A stretch of 64,000 bases of DNA from Hanleya hanleyi (Eukaryota; Mollusca; Polyplacophora; Lepidopleurida; Hanleyidae), in contig JAVTVY010025229.1 in assembly GCA_036873755.1 (NCBI GenBank), forward strand, positions 1-64,000, read 5' to 3'. This document shows, in pieces, positions 1-11,960 of this stretch. The notes below the pieces were generated by a model. That model was given only the letters and a program-made list of their open reading frames with translations, was not told the origin of the DNA and made no database searches. A program made the translations under genes and the position numbers. Position 1 is the first letter of the stretch. The number at the start of each line of letters is the position of its first letter.

Positions 1-906
1 GCGCTTTTTCCAGGATCGTGTCGTCGGGTTCTCGGATTTAAACAGTGATGAAGTTCCCCGTATTATATCCCGATAAAAGGCACATCATTGACTCTCCAAT
101 GCTCTACCGATTAGTAAAGTTTTAGTGAGTGAAGGAAGTCAATTTAAGGCCGATTTGAATCACTCAGCAGCATCGAACTCCGGGCGAGCAAATGTTGCTG
201 TTGCTGTTGTTGTTGTTGTTACGAATTTCTTAGCTTGCCGGTAAGGTGGAGATATACGATGACCACTGCTATGACGTTCGCGAAAGCCATTGTAAGCCCA
301 TCGTGAAGTTGATCGTAACTTTCGTCATAAGTCTAAATGTGATCGTAATTGTAAGTTACGAACTTCCTTGCAAGTAAATATTTAAGCTATTTTATGATTT
401 ATGAGGCATACTTGTCGTACGACGTGTCTTCATCGTAAGTCCCGCCCACAATTCCATTGCCTGATGCCATTGGTTCAACTCGACGCTAATTTATTCAAAC
501 AACAACTCTCGTGAGACTTTTGAGTTCTCGCGGTAACACAGCGACCAAAGTTAAAATGGCGGCCTCCATGATTTTCGCGTAAAAATATGCGAAAAATCGC
601 GATTTTTTCACAGAAATATTCATTTGCCAGAATTCATAACCAGATTTCTGAATTCCTCATGAAATTTCTGGTGAGAAAACGTTAATTTGTTTGCAGTAGG
701 CGCTGTCCTGCTCAGTTTGTTTCAAAAATAAACTTTTGTTGACTTATTTAGATTATCCTTTAATTCACTTAATTATATATTGCTATTTATATTATGTGAC
801 TGACTGTCAGGAGGGTGCCTGTTGTGGGATGAAGATATATCAAAGTATTGCATTGAAAAACAATAAAACACGAATCTCTACAAACCTTCTATTTCGTATG
901 ATACAG
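1..906. other. no gene recognised; short TTG microsatellite
   Basis: I see no supported gene here. Positions 194-220 hold a short GTT/GCT-type trinucleotide microsatellite. A GGCGGCC-containing stretch near 555 resembles the 'aaaatggcggc' motif found again near 45.6 kb. The last 30 bases before 907 are pyrimidine-rich and end in ACAG, which could be a splice acceptor for the exon that follows. Confidence 0.4.
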
Positions 907-1071
907 GCACGGCACACCGAAGACCACAGACAGGCTAGACAAGACCTGAAACAGCAGACGGATGACGATTACATGAATATCAACAGCAACTTGAGTGACA
1001 ACGCCGCACAACGAGAACGTCCAGGATCAGAATACTCAACCCTATACCACACCAGACACGCTACACCATAG
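907..1071 (+). CDS. candidate terminal exon, tyrosine-motif cytoplasmic tail
   Basis: A 54-codon open stretch follows a plausible acceptor (pyrimidine-rich, ...GATACAG) and ends at TAG 1069-1071. The peptide is strongly hydrophilic and unlike the AT-rich translations around it. It has an acidic DDDYMNINSN segment and a later GSEYSTLY segment. YMNI fits the pYxN consensus of Grb2-type SH2 ligands, and SEYSTL fits the ITIM pattern (S/I/V/L)xYxx(I/V/L). Base composition is more GC-rich than the flanks from here to about 1350. I infer the last coding exon of a transmembrane receptor, with upstream exons outside or unrecognised. No second exon supports it; it could be a chance ORF or a pseudogene fragment. 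The reading frame stays open upstream to 736, but those residues look like translated intron. Confidence 0.35.
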   Translation, partial: ARHTEDHRQARQDLKQQTDDDYMNINSNLSDNAAQRERPGSEYSTLYHTRHATP

Positions 1072-1676
1072 CTGACACCGAACTGACGCTTCAACACAGA
1101 ATATGATCCTTTGACTTTCACGCAATATAGGACGTAGACCTGCTGTCCTGTACACCAATACACACTCCAAGCAATTGTTACAGGCACAGATTTCTGGAAG
1201 AACCCACCCTGTTCCGAAGGCGTCGTTAGGGAAGTCGTCGCGAAAAATCCTGAAGACGCCCATGGTTCTCCCAGTTTTTTTCTGGACGGCTTTGTGCGTA
1301 CGAATGGGGTACCAAGACAAAGGAATCATCCACGCGATTATAACGAGCACATTATTTATCAGAACATCCTAACCAATAACAAACTTACCAACTTGTACAT
1401 AGCGATTCTTCTTTACTTTTATTTATATATCTCTCTGCTCTCTCGTTGATATTTATTATTTAATTATGTATTTTAATATCTGGCGCTGCAAACGATCTTA
1501 AATGAAAGAAGAAATGCACCGTGAAATTTAAATAAAACATTGAGTTGATGGGCCGCGAAATCCGTATGAGAAGCGGCCCTTAAACTACATTTTCAATCAA
1601 TTGTGAAGTTGATTCAATTTCTATCCGAGCTATATACTGGATTTAAAAAAGCGTAAACCTGGCAGCTCTCTGTTCC
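1072..1676 (+). other. possible 3' UTR of the preceding exon
   Basis: No ORF of merit. An AATAAA at 1531-1536 could be a polyadenylation signal if 907-1071 is a real terminal exon. Otherwise I see nothing in this stretch. Confidence 0.2.
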
Positions 1677-2046
1677 AATATACAAGCGTCTAGTCCGTCA
1701 TTCATAATTCAGCCGTCGTCCATAATTCAAAGACCTATTCCATATCCATATAACAGTATTAGCATCAAATTCAAAAAAGACAATCATAGTATACATAAAC
1801 ATAGGCTAGTTTCCTGCAAGAGAGAAGCGGTCAACAGTTTTCAATGATGCCGACAAGACATCATGATGTTCCAAAAATATAAAATCCGTATCGCTGATCA
1901 GTATTCTTAATCCATAATAATCGTTCTAAAGTCGTTATCTAGAGAATGGTGTATCTCAGTCACGCTTTGATTGTGACTGTTCATATGAGCACCATGAGGA
2001 TCTTGAAGTACATGGATTCATACGGCCCCTAGCCCCGGGTTAAGCT
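1677..2046 (-). mobile_element. family B retroelement 3' tail, inverted
   Basis: The reverse complement matches the 3' tail that follows the RT pseudogenes at 4.4 and 44.2 kb. It runs from the TTAACCCGGGGCTAGGGG-like core through the GTGACTGAGATAC segment and the 'catcatgatgtcttg' segment to the terminal GACTAGACGCTTGTA. It is non-coding and one of the fuller dead copies of the tail. Reading direction is toward lower coordinates. Confidence 0.75.
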
Positions 2047-3573
2047 GTATAAACTTTTCGTTAATTGTACGTTTTTTTTAATACCATGGCAGTTAGCTCG
2101 CGATCAAACAATTGTGAATATGCCACAATATTCGAAAATAAAATAAAAATAGATTTTAATATTTTCACCAGAATAAGATAAATTGAACCAGTCCTCTTCA
2201 TTGGGAATCATGAAATTAGGGTTTGTGCACTCAAGCTTATTCGAAATTAAGTTTAAGCTTTATTTTTAGCAAGAAATCACAGTTTTGGGGTTTTAGGTTG
2301 GTCAACTTTTAAAATATCGAATTCCTTCAACGGGCAACGGATAGAAATTACATGCTTGTTGGCACAAGTAGCTTGAATAAAAACGTTTTTTTTATAACAT
2401 TATAGACATATGAAGAGAAAGATATGGGAGCCTCAAGAGAAAAATGTCTTTTCGGCATCATTGAAACCTGCTGACCGACTAATGCTGTTATTTGAATTAG
2501 GTATTTGGATTATGGACGCGGAAATTCTTTAATGGACGACCGCTGAATATTGAATGACGTACTTGACGCCGAATTAGAATTTTGCGCTGAATCTGAAAAT
2601 GCGCGTCTTAGTGGTAAAAGGTTGCTGCGTTTTAGCTGGAAAATGCGAAATTGAGTAAAAGAATGTATAATTACCAGATATGTAACTTTATCTGCAGATT
2701 TGACTGCCAGCTGAAGGTACTGAGCTGGTCTATGCATGGACAAGAGAAAAAGCTATATATAATTGGTTATCATGGTCCCAAGCGACGATTTCTTTAAAAA
2801 GATGACAAAAATACTCAAATCCAAATAACATCTCTAGATGATATTTTTATTTCTATTAGTAGGTCATTTTCGTGGATTCAGAAACTGACAACAACCATTG
2901 GACATTCGGCAATACCAAATATCAGTATGAGAATCCGAACTTTGTGAAGAAATTTGACATAAAGTTACCCTACTACCTTTCTTTAGAATCTGCATAATGT
3001 GTTTCTCCCCTGAAGGATGTCGATCTGGATTCATCGTGGGCTCATCTTCGCTGAAAACTGAAAAGAGCTGAAAACTTCAACAACCGGTATCTTGGTCATG
3101 TTGTATCGAATAATGCAATATATATCCCAACGGCCGTCATTTTCCGACCAGGGTTTCCAAAGGTAATTTAACTATTTCTATTGATTTCTATTCGGACACA
3201 CAAACTGATGTATTTCACATAACACAATGTTTCTGTTGCAATATAATAATTGATGTCCAAGATGTCACAAATGATGTCCAAGAAGGTAGTCTGAAATGTT
3301 TGGAATATTTATCAAGATAATTCTCTGAATCAATCTTCAACAACTCATAATTATTGTACATCATGTCAGGCCAAGATAGCGTATTTGCGAAATCTTCTGC
3401 GATGATCATTCATGGTAAGGCCATTTGAGGATACCAAACGCAAATATGCAAGTCGTGTACTTTGAAAGTTCGACCGCGAAACGAAATTTACTCGAGGCGC
3501 ATTTTGCCCTTGCTCGCGACGTCAACTCATCTTCAGGATCCTCATGTCACTCATGTCAGCCAAAATCAAAGCG

Positions 3574-3788
3574 AGTGAGTAGGATTTAACGTCTTTTTCA
3601 ACATGTTTCCAGTCATATTACGACGGTGCCTACATGTACCAGAACACGAGAGTGTCCACAGTTCCTGTTATCCTGGTCAATGATCTGCCCAGCCGGTACA
3701 GCACACGGTCACACATTCAAGTATCCGGGTGCTGTACTGGCTGGGCTGATCAGTGTCCAGGATAACAGGAACTGTGGACACTCTCGTA
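3574..3788 (+). mobile_element. short SINE-like element with long hairpin
   Basis: Starts AGTGAGTAGGATTTAACGTC and includes a 'catattacgacggtgcctac' stretch, a layout I associate with short abundant molluscan repeats. It splits a family A segment that in other copies reads continuously from ...aatcaaagcg to actgag.... A related start occurs at 48625-48720 and inverted at 46335-46422. No Pol III box is convincing, so SINE is only a working label. Confidence 0.55.
3646..3787. repeat. 59-bp inverted repeat, 24-nt loop
   Basis: Arms 3646-3704 and 3729-3787 are reverse complements with 4 mismatches in 59 positions. The outer 32 positions pair perfectly. The loop is 3705-3728. It would form a very stable hairpin in DNA or RNA. 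Confidence 0.9.
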
Positions 3789-3837
3789 ACTGAGGCACAT
3801 CATTCTCTAGATAAAGATATTTACAACGAAAACGTAA

Positions 3838-4414
3838 AGAATAATAATATTGATCCGCTATACAATCAGCAGCTTATAGGTATTCCAATGGGTATTAATT
3901 GTGCACCCCTGTTGGCTGACCTGTATCTGTTCTCTTATGAATATGACTATATGCAGGCATTTTCAAAAACCGATCCATTCAAAGCCCGTTCCTGCTCATT
4001 CACCAAACGCTATATAGACGATCTTCTCGCTGTGGATAATCGCTAATTAAATGACGCAGTGAAGGATAATGCAATCCACCTTCACTGGATTTGAAAGAAA
4101 CTACAGATAGCCCTACAGGCACATCATATTTAGATCTATATCTCTATAGAAATGAAGCGGGCATTCTCTCTCGTCGACTTTATGACAAAAGAGATGATAA
4201 CAATTTCGACATCGTAAACTATCCCTTTCTAGACCATGTGTTAAATGTGAGAATTTTAATCAACGTCACAAAGCATGGTTGCAGAAACTTATGAAAACAG
4301 GGCTATTCCACCAAGCGCCTCCACTCAAAGTTTCTCAAATTTGGCGATACATATCGCATGCTGATAGCAAAATACGAGCGTAGCGTGCAAGATCTATGGC
4401 GTTACGTTTCGTAA
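3838..4414 (+). pseudogene. Penelope-like RT fragment (family B), broken
   Basis: Encodes the C-terminal half of a non-canonical reverse transcriptase. Visible motifs are a GIPMGINCAPLLADLYLF motif-B region, the catalytic RYIDDLL box near 4008, and a downstream YDKRDDNNFDIVNYPFLD block. The fragment starts just before motif B, so it is 5' truncated. A stop follows the YIDD box, a small indel follows near 4065, and about 60 bp are missing after PFLD compared with the copy at 43.9 kb. The frame resumes to a stop near 4412. The family looks like Penelope-like elements of the Naiad/Chlamys type common in invertebrates; that assignment is from memory. It sits inside family A copy 1 and carries its own 3' tail. 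Confidence 0.75.
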
Positions 4415-4808
4415 CTTGTGTCTAATTCCGCTTAACCCGGGGCTAGGGACCGTATGAACCCATGTAATGCAAGGTGCTCATGGTACTCATATGAACAGTC
4501 ACAATCAAAGCGTGACTGAGATACATCATTCTCTAGATGACGATTTCACAACGATTATTATGGATTAAGAATACTGATCAGCGATACGGATTTTATGTTT
4601 TTGGAACATCATGATGTCTTGTCGGCATCATGAAAACTGTTGACCGCTTCTCTCCAGCAGAAAACTAGACTATGTTTATGTATACTATGATTGTCTTCTT
4701 GAATTTGGTGCTAATACTGTTGTATGGAATAGGCCTTTGGATTATGGACGCGGATATTCTTTAATGGACGACGGCTGAGTTATGAATGACGGGACTAGAC
4801 GTTTGTAA
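4415..4808 (+). mobile_element. family B 3' tail attached to RT fragment
   Basis: Follows the RT stop directly, as at 44.18 kb. Landmarks in order are CTTGTGTCTAATTCCGCTTA, the GGGGCTAGGG core, the GTGACTGAGATACATCATTC segment, the CATCATGATGTCTTG segment, and the end at GACTAGACGTTTGTAA. Family A sequence resumes immediately after. Confidence 0.8.
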
Positions 4809-7084
4809 TACGGATTTGATATTTGGAATCGTGATATCTGGCCGGATTCATTGAAAATTGTTGACCGCTAATCTCTTGCAGAACACTTGCCTTTGTTGTG
4901 TATATTATGATTGTATATTTTAAATTTGTTGGTAACGCTGTTATACGACGTAGGACTTTGCATTATGGACGCCGAAATTCTTTGTTGGACGAAGGCCGAA
5001 TATTGAATGACGGACTAGACACTTGTATTACTGATCTAAAATCACTATTAGTAATATTAGTATTTTATTTCATTTCATTGAAAGATATTCCAACAATTCT
5101 ACCAAATTGCAAACTTTTCTATATAAACATTTTTTGCACTAAAATTAGCAACTATTTTGCGTAAAGAAAAAACGAAATTTATTTAATGCCGTGGATATTA
5201 TCCGAATAAAGCTCAGAATTATCTAATGTCGCACTAGAATGTTTTCTGGTGTCGGGATTTGAAAAATCATTATTTCCGTTATGTACCACTCGGAAACCGT
5301 TCTCACAAGATTCCGAGAGCTATGTCGAAATGTTTTTCAGCACCTTTAACTTACCCGCCGCTCTCTCCCTCAGCCTTCGGATTTGAAAGTGGGGCCCTGT
5401 TCCTATGATTAATTGAGATAATATTCGATGACAGTTACTGTTTTGATAAGCATGATATAAAATTCAGGGTTTAATGCCCGTTTTATTTCTGAACAAGTCA
5501 TTAAACTTTAATGACATCACTTCTTAAAAACTTTCGCTCTAATAAACGAGAAAGAAAAAAAAACTACTTATCATTCAATTTTGATTAATAAAATCAGGGT
5601 TCGCCAACTCATGCTGTTTTAAAAATTAACTTTCACCTATATTCCTACAAATGAGATCACAATTCTAAGATGTTGAATGAGAGGTGAGTTTTCGGAGAAC
5701 TATTCTTGTTAAACTATCGAACTTCTTCAACTCATTTTCTAAATCATTCAAGGAATTCTGAAGATATCGTAATAGTGACTGCGAAACGTTTATATATATA
5801 TATCAATTTTATTTTATGCCTGCTTCCTCCTGACTGGTCATATATCACAGAGAAGATTCCAAATTCTAAACAATTGTTTTAATTTCAGCCAGATATGATG
5901 CAGTCTTGTCCGTCCATCGTACCAACCTGCACTGGGTGTCCTGTTCTGTTGTCTGCTGAAAAATTCTTAGCCTGCAACATCCCATAAGCTAGGATTTAGT
6001 ATTTTTGGGCTGTATCCTAGCATTAAACTACTGCAGACGTTATTAAATAAGAGTGAGTTCATTGAAATAGGCTTTAATTCTTTCATAAGGAGGCAACATT
6101 TAGGATTAGTGTCAGACAGCATATTCTCTGATTTTCTACCCGATATATTTTCTGAAACTCAGCGGTTGATATGGCTACGTATATGACTTGGCAGGTGGCG
6201 TTAGTAGAGCGCTTTCCATATTCTGTGAAGTTGAGACGGTGGTCATCCCAGAAATGGTGGCAGGTTATCAATTACCCCGCGTCAGTCTGCGACCGGAAAC
6301 GTATTGACCCAGCTAAAATACACACGAGAATGAAATGGCTAGATGTCGTGTTATCGGTATTATGTAAATCCCTATATCAACATGGTCTCTAAGTCGGAGA
6401 CGTCGTTCGGGAATTTTTCGGGCCCGAGTTATCCGTTTCGGTTAGGCAATCTTGGATCAATGAATCAGAAACGTATTCTTTGTTGCGTCAACTGTATGAG
6501 TTTAGGCTTTCCACCTTACGCAAGCCGTCTTCCTTGAATGGAGTTTGCTGAAGGGAGATAATCTGGAGACGCATATTTGTTATCGCCCTTGTTCTTCACA
6601 TATCGTATTGATCATGTTCAGAACTGATCTGTTTCTTACTTTTTCCTCGGGCGGGCATTTCAGCATGACTACTGAACGCGAGCCATAATACTTGCAGTCA
6701 ATGAATATCAATATTTCGATGTCCCTCGTACGGCACGTATAGAACTCGTCTGAGATTCACGGAATTCTGAAATCTCCGAAATAATTCGCTCGATTTTAAA
6801 TTCTTAATAACTCTGAGTGTCCTTGCCTTATTACATTGATAGACTGCTGGGAAAATAGAAGCGTCAAATCTGACATTCAGTAGCCAGTCGCACTCCATTG
6901 AGAATTTCGGTTTCCATAATTGAGCCTATTCGCGAGAGAGTATTGTTGAAAACATATTAAACGCTTTATGTCGTTGCAAGCAACTGGATTAAAATCTCAA
7001 TTGTATGCCTGCTTGAATTTTGTGCTGATGGTGATAGAGAAGATTTTTTCGATTTACAAGCTTCGAAAGAGACATTGAGTGGAG

Positions 7085-7810
7085 GAGGGAGTGTTCCATG
7101 GACGCGTTAATATATGGATGCAGTGCGTCCCTCCCGAATGTTGCGTGTCTCAATACAGCCTTGATATTGGGTACAATGCTGTTTTATAGGACTCTCTAGG
7201 TCTAGTTCACTCCGGACTGACCGTTACCTAATTACAAAGGTCACAGATGTCAAAATGTAAATAACAGTGATAGTCGCTTGTGAACACCACCTAATGGGTG
7301 TACATTCCAGTTGTAGGCTTCCGTTGTCACGAAGCTTTGGCGACAACATATTTAACTGCGACGGATTAAGAAGGGACGTGACAGTTATTCGGCAACATTT
7401 CAGCGTTCAACTATGGTTTTTGTCCACTGTCTCGTAAGTGGAAGCAAACTATGGAAATGCGGTCCGTCCATCCGTCGGGGCGTCTTCCCACCCGTCCATG
7501 TGTTCGTCCCAAATATTGTGAACGCAATATTTCAATACTATAGAGGCTAGAGCCTTGATATCTGACGGAATGCTGTCTTATCGGGGCGTCTTGGTCGAGC
7601 TCAACCAGGACTGCCCTTGACCTATTTCGAAAGGTTACAGTGGTCAAAATGCGCAATCTTATTTGCCAATGTGCTTGTGAGTCTTGATACTTGGCATAAT
7701 GCAGACTCATTATCAGGTTTACTTAGGACTGATCTTGATCTATTTGCAACGCCCAAGAGGCCAAAATGTGAATAGGATTGTGAGAGAAATATTCTAACAA
7801 AAAGGAAAGT
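7085..7810 (+). repeat. family D degenerate tandem array, AGGTCA half-sites (copy 1)
   Basis: Roughly 150-170-bp degenerate monomers. Each contains a 'gtgaacgcaatatctcaata'-like start, a 'ttggcataatgctg' block, a TGACCTTGACCTA block and a 'caaaggtcacagaggtcaaa'-like block followed by 'atgtgaata'. At least three to four monomers are recognisable here. It lies directly downstream of family A copy 1; the same order occurs after copy 3. Non-coding. Confidence 0.75.
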
Positions 7811-7859
7811 TAGATATTTTTCGTGTTTTCCATATTGACTGCAAAGCGAGTCCATAAAT

Positions 7860-8075
7860 GTAACTTGCGTCTAATTCCGCTTAAGCCTGGGCTAGCTAGG
7901 GGCCGTAGGAACCCATGTACTTCAATATCCTCATGGCGTTCATATGAACAACACAATCAAAGCGTGACGGAAATACATCATTCTCTAGATGACGACTTCA
8001 CAACTAATAGAATATGGATTAAGATTACTGATCTGCGATATGGATTTGATATTTTTGGAACATCGTGATGTTTTG
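7860..8075 (+). mobile_element. family B tail fragment
   Basis: Contains the 'cttgcgtctaattccgctta' start, the gggctag core, the gtgacggaaatacatcattc segment and a ggatttgatatttttggaac block, then loses similarity. The 3' terminal part is missing. Confidence 0.7.
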
Positions 8076-9479
8076 AATACGTTTTGAATTTCGTTGCTGA
8101 ATGTGAACGTTGACGACGGAATCTCATTATAGTGGAAAAATTTATTTTCCTATAATTAGGGGATTGAACTATACTCGAGGCCTTAATTCTCGATAGACTG
8201 CTCAATAAGCTTCACACGATATCTACTCGTGATAGCGGAACTATAACGGAACCCCCAGTCTCTTTGAGGAAAATTCCCCAAAAGGATCGTAGCTAACATA
8301 CTGGCGTCAGCTCCGAAATTCAGTAATCAGCTGACGTCCATTAAAAATTCCGTTTCCATAACCGGAAGACCTGGTGTTACGTATCGTTAATTGTTTCTGA
8401 TACCGCCGTTTGACCGTCATGTATATTCCATATTCGTGGTGTTGAATGATCACCCAGAAAACGTGCATGACGTACGTTATACTGTAGCAAACGATTCAAA
8501 ACTTCATTTGCTAAAATAATATTTGTAGGGAATCAGGATTTCACGTGAAGAACACCATGTTCTGCGGTCATCTTTGAAAACTGTGGACCTCTTCTCTGTT
8601 TAACAGAAAAGAAACTGGTGATTTTATTCTTCCTTTCAAATCTTTGAAATTGAGGTTCAATGTCGATCGAAATATATCTTTCCATTATTGAATCGGAATT
8701 TTTTTTGCTGACTACGGCTTGATACTGAATGTCTCATCTGTCGCCTATACGTTCATGAGACAACCTACCTTCAACATTACTCAGAAATCATCAGTCAATA
8801 TTATTTCCACCAGACAAATGTACTCCACTGAATTATCCGGCCTAGTTTACCCTACTTTGGAGAACTGATATAATGGATTCATTGAAAACAAGTGAGAAAA
8901 ATATGACGATATAGAGATATAGAGATAGATGACAGTTTAATGAATTGATCAAGATGACAATGTATTGTAGCTGAGATCTGGATCGACCACAATTATGTGA
9001 TGTATATTCGATGTACCAGGTAGGTGGTAACTAGGATGATAGTTCTGGGTTCTGCATCCCAGCCTGGACCTTGGCCGATGTGGTGTTTGTGAAAAATACT
9101 GTAATAGATCCAGGGTTGTATCAACATGTATAATAATGGCGCACTTTCTGTTTCTTTTGAGATTTTCCCATATTGCAATTACCAGTTACCGAGGTATACA
9201 GATGCTGTTTTGTGCATATTTGGAATGCATGTGTTGCACAAAAAGATATATCAATCAGAAAGTCTCGATGATAATGCAGTAATGTTGGTATCAACGGATC
9301 ACCATATATTTGCATAATTTTCGATGAGCAGAACATATAGGTTATGAGAGACTTCGATAATTTTTGTCTATTTCCATCTTTTATAAAAGAAACGAATAAG
9401 TGGAAGAGTATCTTTCGACAAGATGTCGTTAAGACAGTTGAGCTCTATCTTTCTAGCCCAATGCCACTTTTTTTTAATT
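8076..9479. other. no gene; weak B-like remnant
   Basis: Around 8530-8760 there is a heavily decayed family B tail (a 'gaaaactgtggacctcttctct' block and a 'tgaatgtctcatctg' block). The rest holds no recognisable gene. Short ORFs at 8993-9604 have no coding character that I trust. Confidence 0.35.
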
Positions 9480-9600
9480 ATTATTATTTCATACACAATT
9501 GGTGCTATCTGTCATTCGAAATAGGTCTCCCGTTTATTGACGCGAATGGACGACGGCTGAATATTGAATCTGACGTTTGCTATGCGAAGAAGTTTCAGAG
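9480..9600 (+). mobile_element. short family B tail fragment
   Basis: Only the 3' part is visible: attgacgcg, a GGACGACGGCTGAATATTGA block, then a gacgtttgct end. Its neighbours on both sides to 10125 show nothing recognisable. Confidence 0.5.
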
Positions 9601-10124
9601 ATAGTAGAGATATGTATCTGTGAGGCTACTTTCATAAGACGGGGGAGAAGATTAATGTGTGAGTGTAACCCTGTCCTTGAAGGTTGTTTAATTATATCCA
9701 ACGTTGTCAGTAGAAAATTACTGCTCAAGTGAATAAAACTTCCAGTGTCTTTCATTTTGTATGAATACGCGCTTAGGCCCCCTCGCGGGGATGAGAATAA
9801 TTTGCCCCGACTTAGCGTGACATGATGGTGAACGTCCCTGTACAAACTGTACTATCGACATGAAAAAATATTATACCTGGTGAATCTGTGGCCAAGTTTA
9901 ATGTGCATTTTTGGGGGATATTTGGTAAACTGACGATGGAATAGTGTAATTGGACTTCTGTATAAAAAGTGTGATTTGAAAATACATGCGATTAATTCAA
10001 GCATACAAACCATTATTAAAATTGGGCTACTCTAGAACGGCGTAATTTAACTTGAGTTGGTTCGATGATTACCGTACGCATTCATTAAAATTATCTAAAT
10101 ATATTGCCAAAGGAGGCAGACACT

Positions 10125-10450
10125 TAATTGTTATCTCTAAATATCATCATTTGCCAGCAGTGTTAGCTCTACATGTAACTATTTTATAAGCCACTAGAGG
10201 CAAGCCATTAAGTAAGCATGTGTGATTTCTGGCCTTTGTAAAGCGGCTTGTTTATACGAATTCAACAAGCTTCAAGCGCCGGGTCTCATTTGTCGTGAAA
10301 GCCGGCTTGCAATACTCGACAATTCTGAGATTTAACCGAAAATACGAACACCTATCAAGAATGAAACATCAGTCAATAGTTTAATGAAAGCCCTGGCAGC
10401 AATTGAAGTTAACAAGCAAATCGATGTCCACGAGCGAGTTCAATCTTTTT
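10125..10450 (+). repeat. family H repeat, copy 1
   Basis: Matches 32040-32400 in the same orientation and 47335-47700 inverted. Shared blocks are 'tcatttgccagcagtgttag', 'caagcttcaagcgc', 'aatactcgacaattctga' and, near the end, 'aacaagcaaatcgat'. Coding content is unclear. The minus strand stays open at 10381-10665, but its main claim to being coding is shared with the repeat. Confidence 0.6.
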
Positions 10451-10561
10451 AAATTCTCTACTATTACTTCAGTATATCTGACGCAACTGCAGTGCGAGTC
10501 AAGCATAGAGGTTATACAATATGTTAATATAATCAAATGGTTTTCTTTTCTCCCGCAGCCA

Positions 10562-10766
10562 AAACCAAACGGAATTAAAATATAAGATCGGGAACCCTTC
10601 ACGGGAATCAGACTGTGACTACAAAGGAAATGTGAAACCAGAGTTCTTATCCACCAATGTGTCATGAGAAATTCCCAGCTGTCAAACCAAACGGAATTAA
10701 AATATAAGATCGGGAACCCTTCACGGGAATCAGACTGTGACTACAAAGGAAATGTGAAACCAGAGT
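10562..10766. repeat. 83-bp exact direct duplication, period 122 bp
   Basis: Positions 10562-10644 and 10684-10766 are identical over 83 bases with a 39-bp spacer. The lack of any difference argues for a recent local duplication. Confidence 0.92.
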
Positions 10767-11429
10767 AGAATCAATTAGTAGCTGAGCTTGTCTGGTCAAG
10801 CACAGTCCATTTTCCTGATGTAGTTCCCAGCTGCGAAAGCACTTCTAACGTTCTGTCGTTTCTTTTTAATGTCGTCTCTTTTTAATCTGCCATGTTCTTG
10901 CTGAGAAGATCACTGCATGCTGAAACGACTAAATAAGAAGTCATGATATTATTGACATACATGTAGTTGACGTTGAGATAGAATATAATCGAATTTGACG
11001 TTTACGTGTCTCTGAGCAAAAATTTCGGAATTTCTCCATTTGCCGGTAAAGCGGTTGTATGTTCTTTCAATAACTCGAGCTACAAAAAAAAACACATTCT
11101 CCCATGTTCATAATGACTTCGAATCATTTGGCATAATCATTTATTTCATAAATGATCGTGTCCTACACTTGACATATTGTGCTTTGAAGGAAAATGTCTG
11201 TATAGAACCCAGTTAAAAAATTCTGATTATTCGAATGGGTTGTTAAATGACAAATCCATCGTTTAATCCATACCTAGATCTGGTTAATGGGGTAGTCTAT
11301 GCAAATGCATTACATATTTTTGAATTTAGGGTATGCAATTAAGGGGTTTCCACCGTACTTAAACAAGTTTGTTCTGTTTGTTCTGTTTGCACAAAATCCC
11401 ATAAGAGGTTCTAAAATACATTGACAGAG
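10767..11429. other. no feature recognised
   Basis: AT-rich sequence with homopolymer runs. I see no gene or repeat match within the window. Confidence 0.4.
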
Positions 11430-11960
11430 TGTATGTGTTGTCCACATCATCTTCGTTGCACTCATTTTCTTCGCAGTCTGGTCTATGCGTCTCTCCCAAG
11501 AAGACCAGGAGATGTCTTTCGAAACCCAAATGGCAATGACTTTGTATTATGTTGAAATATATTCAGCACTAGATGTAGCCCGATCCTGTTCAACAACAAA
11601 AAATGAATTGCAGATGTATATTTAGTGCTAAATCACAAACCAGAGAACTATCAGCAGGTAGGAGTATTATGAAGGGAGGAATAAATAAAGCATTATCCAG
11701 AAGAGCTGAATGAATGGCATTGTTCAGCACCAACACGCCTCGACTGTATCTTCTATAACAACGAAGGATAACCTTGTGCCACATATAAATTTCTCTCGCA
11801 CCAATTAAGCGGTCAAAATCCACGGTCCTATTATGTAGCCCTTGAAACAAGCCCATGAGATACGAGAATCGATAGGTTAGGTGAACAGAATTGGATCTTT
11901 ATGACCTAGGAAACATTAAAGGAATGGTTTGCGTGCATAATGATTAGAAATGGTAAACTG
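11430..11960 (+). repeat. diverged third copy of family G
   Basis: Aligns with the reverse complement of G1 (39.45-39.75 kb). Shared blocks are 'gaggaataaa..aagc.ttatcca', 'ataacaacgaaggat' and 'gagaatcgataggttagg' followed by gaacag. If G is coding on the minus strand at 39 kb, its sense strand here is plus; no frame is open through this copy. An 88-residue minus-strand ORF at 11590-11856 is antisense to that and probably chance. Confidence 0.55.

Larger units (their letters stand above)
2150..7084 (+). repeat. family A long repeat, copy 1 (interrupted)
   Basis: Segments align in order with copy 2 (19.8-24.7 kb) and, from about 4.8 kb, with copy 3 (26.5-28.9 kb). Shared landmarks are a CATTGGGAATCATGAAATTA block near 2200, the block near 3430-3540, the 'gatattccaacaattctacc' block near 5085, and the 'tcaattaccccgcgtcagtc' block near 6268. 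It is the most diverged copy. It is broken by a hairpin-bearing short element (3574-3788) and a retroelement fragment (about 3838-4808). Only one unit of the 20-bp minisatellite seen in copies 2 and 3 is present (about 6584-6600). A degraded minus-strand frame near 2510-2743 (MHRPAQYLQL...) has a counterpart in copy 2 at 20588-20929. The family's identity is unknown; parts of it resemble family B tails. Confidence 0.7.

Noticed and set aside
736..906. Upstream part of the ORF ending at 1071
   Set aside because: AT-rich, hydrophobic and intron-like; only the part after the acceptor at 906 has coding character.
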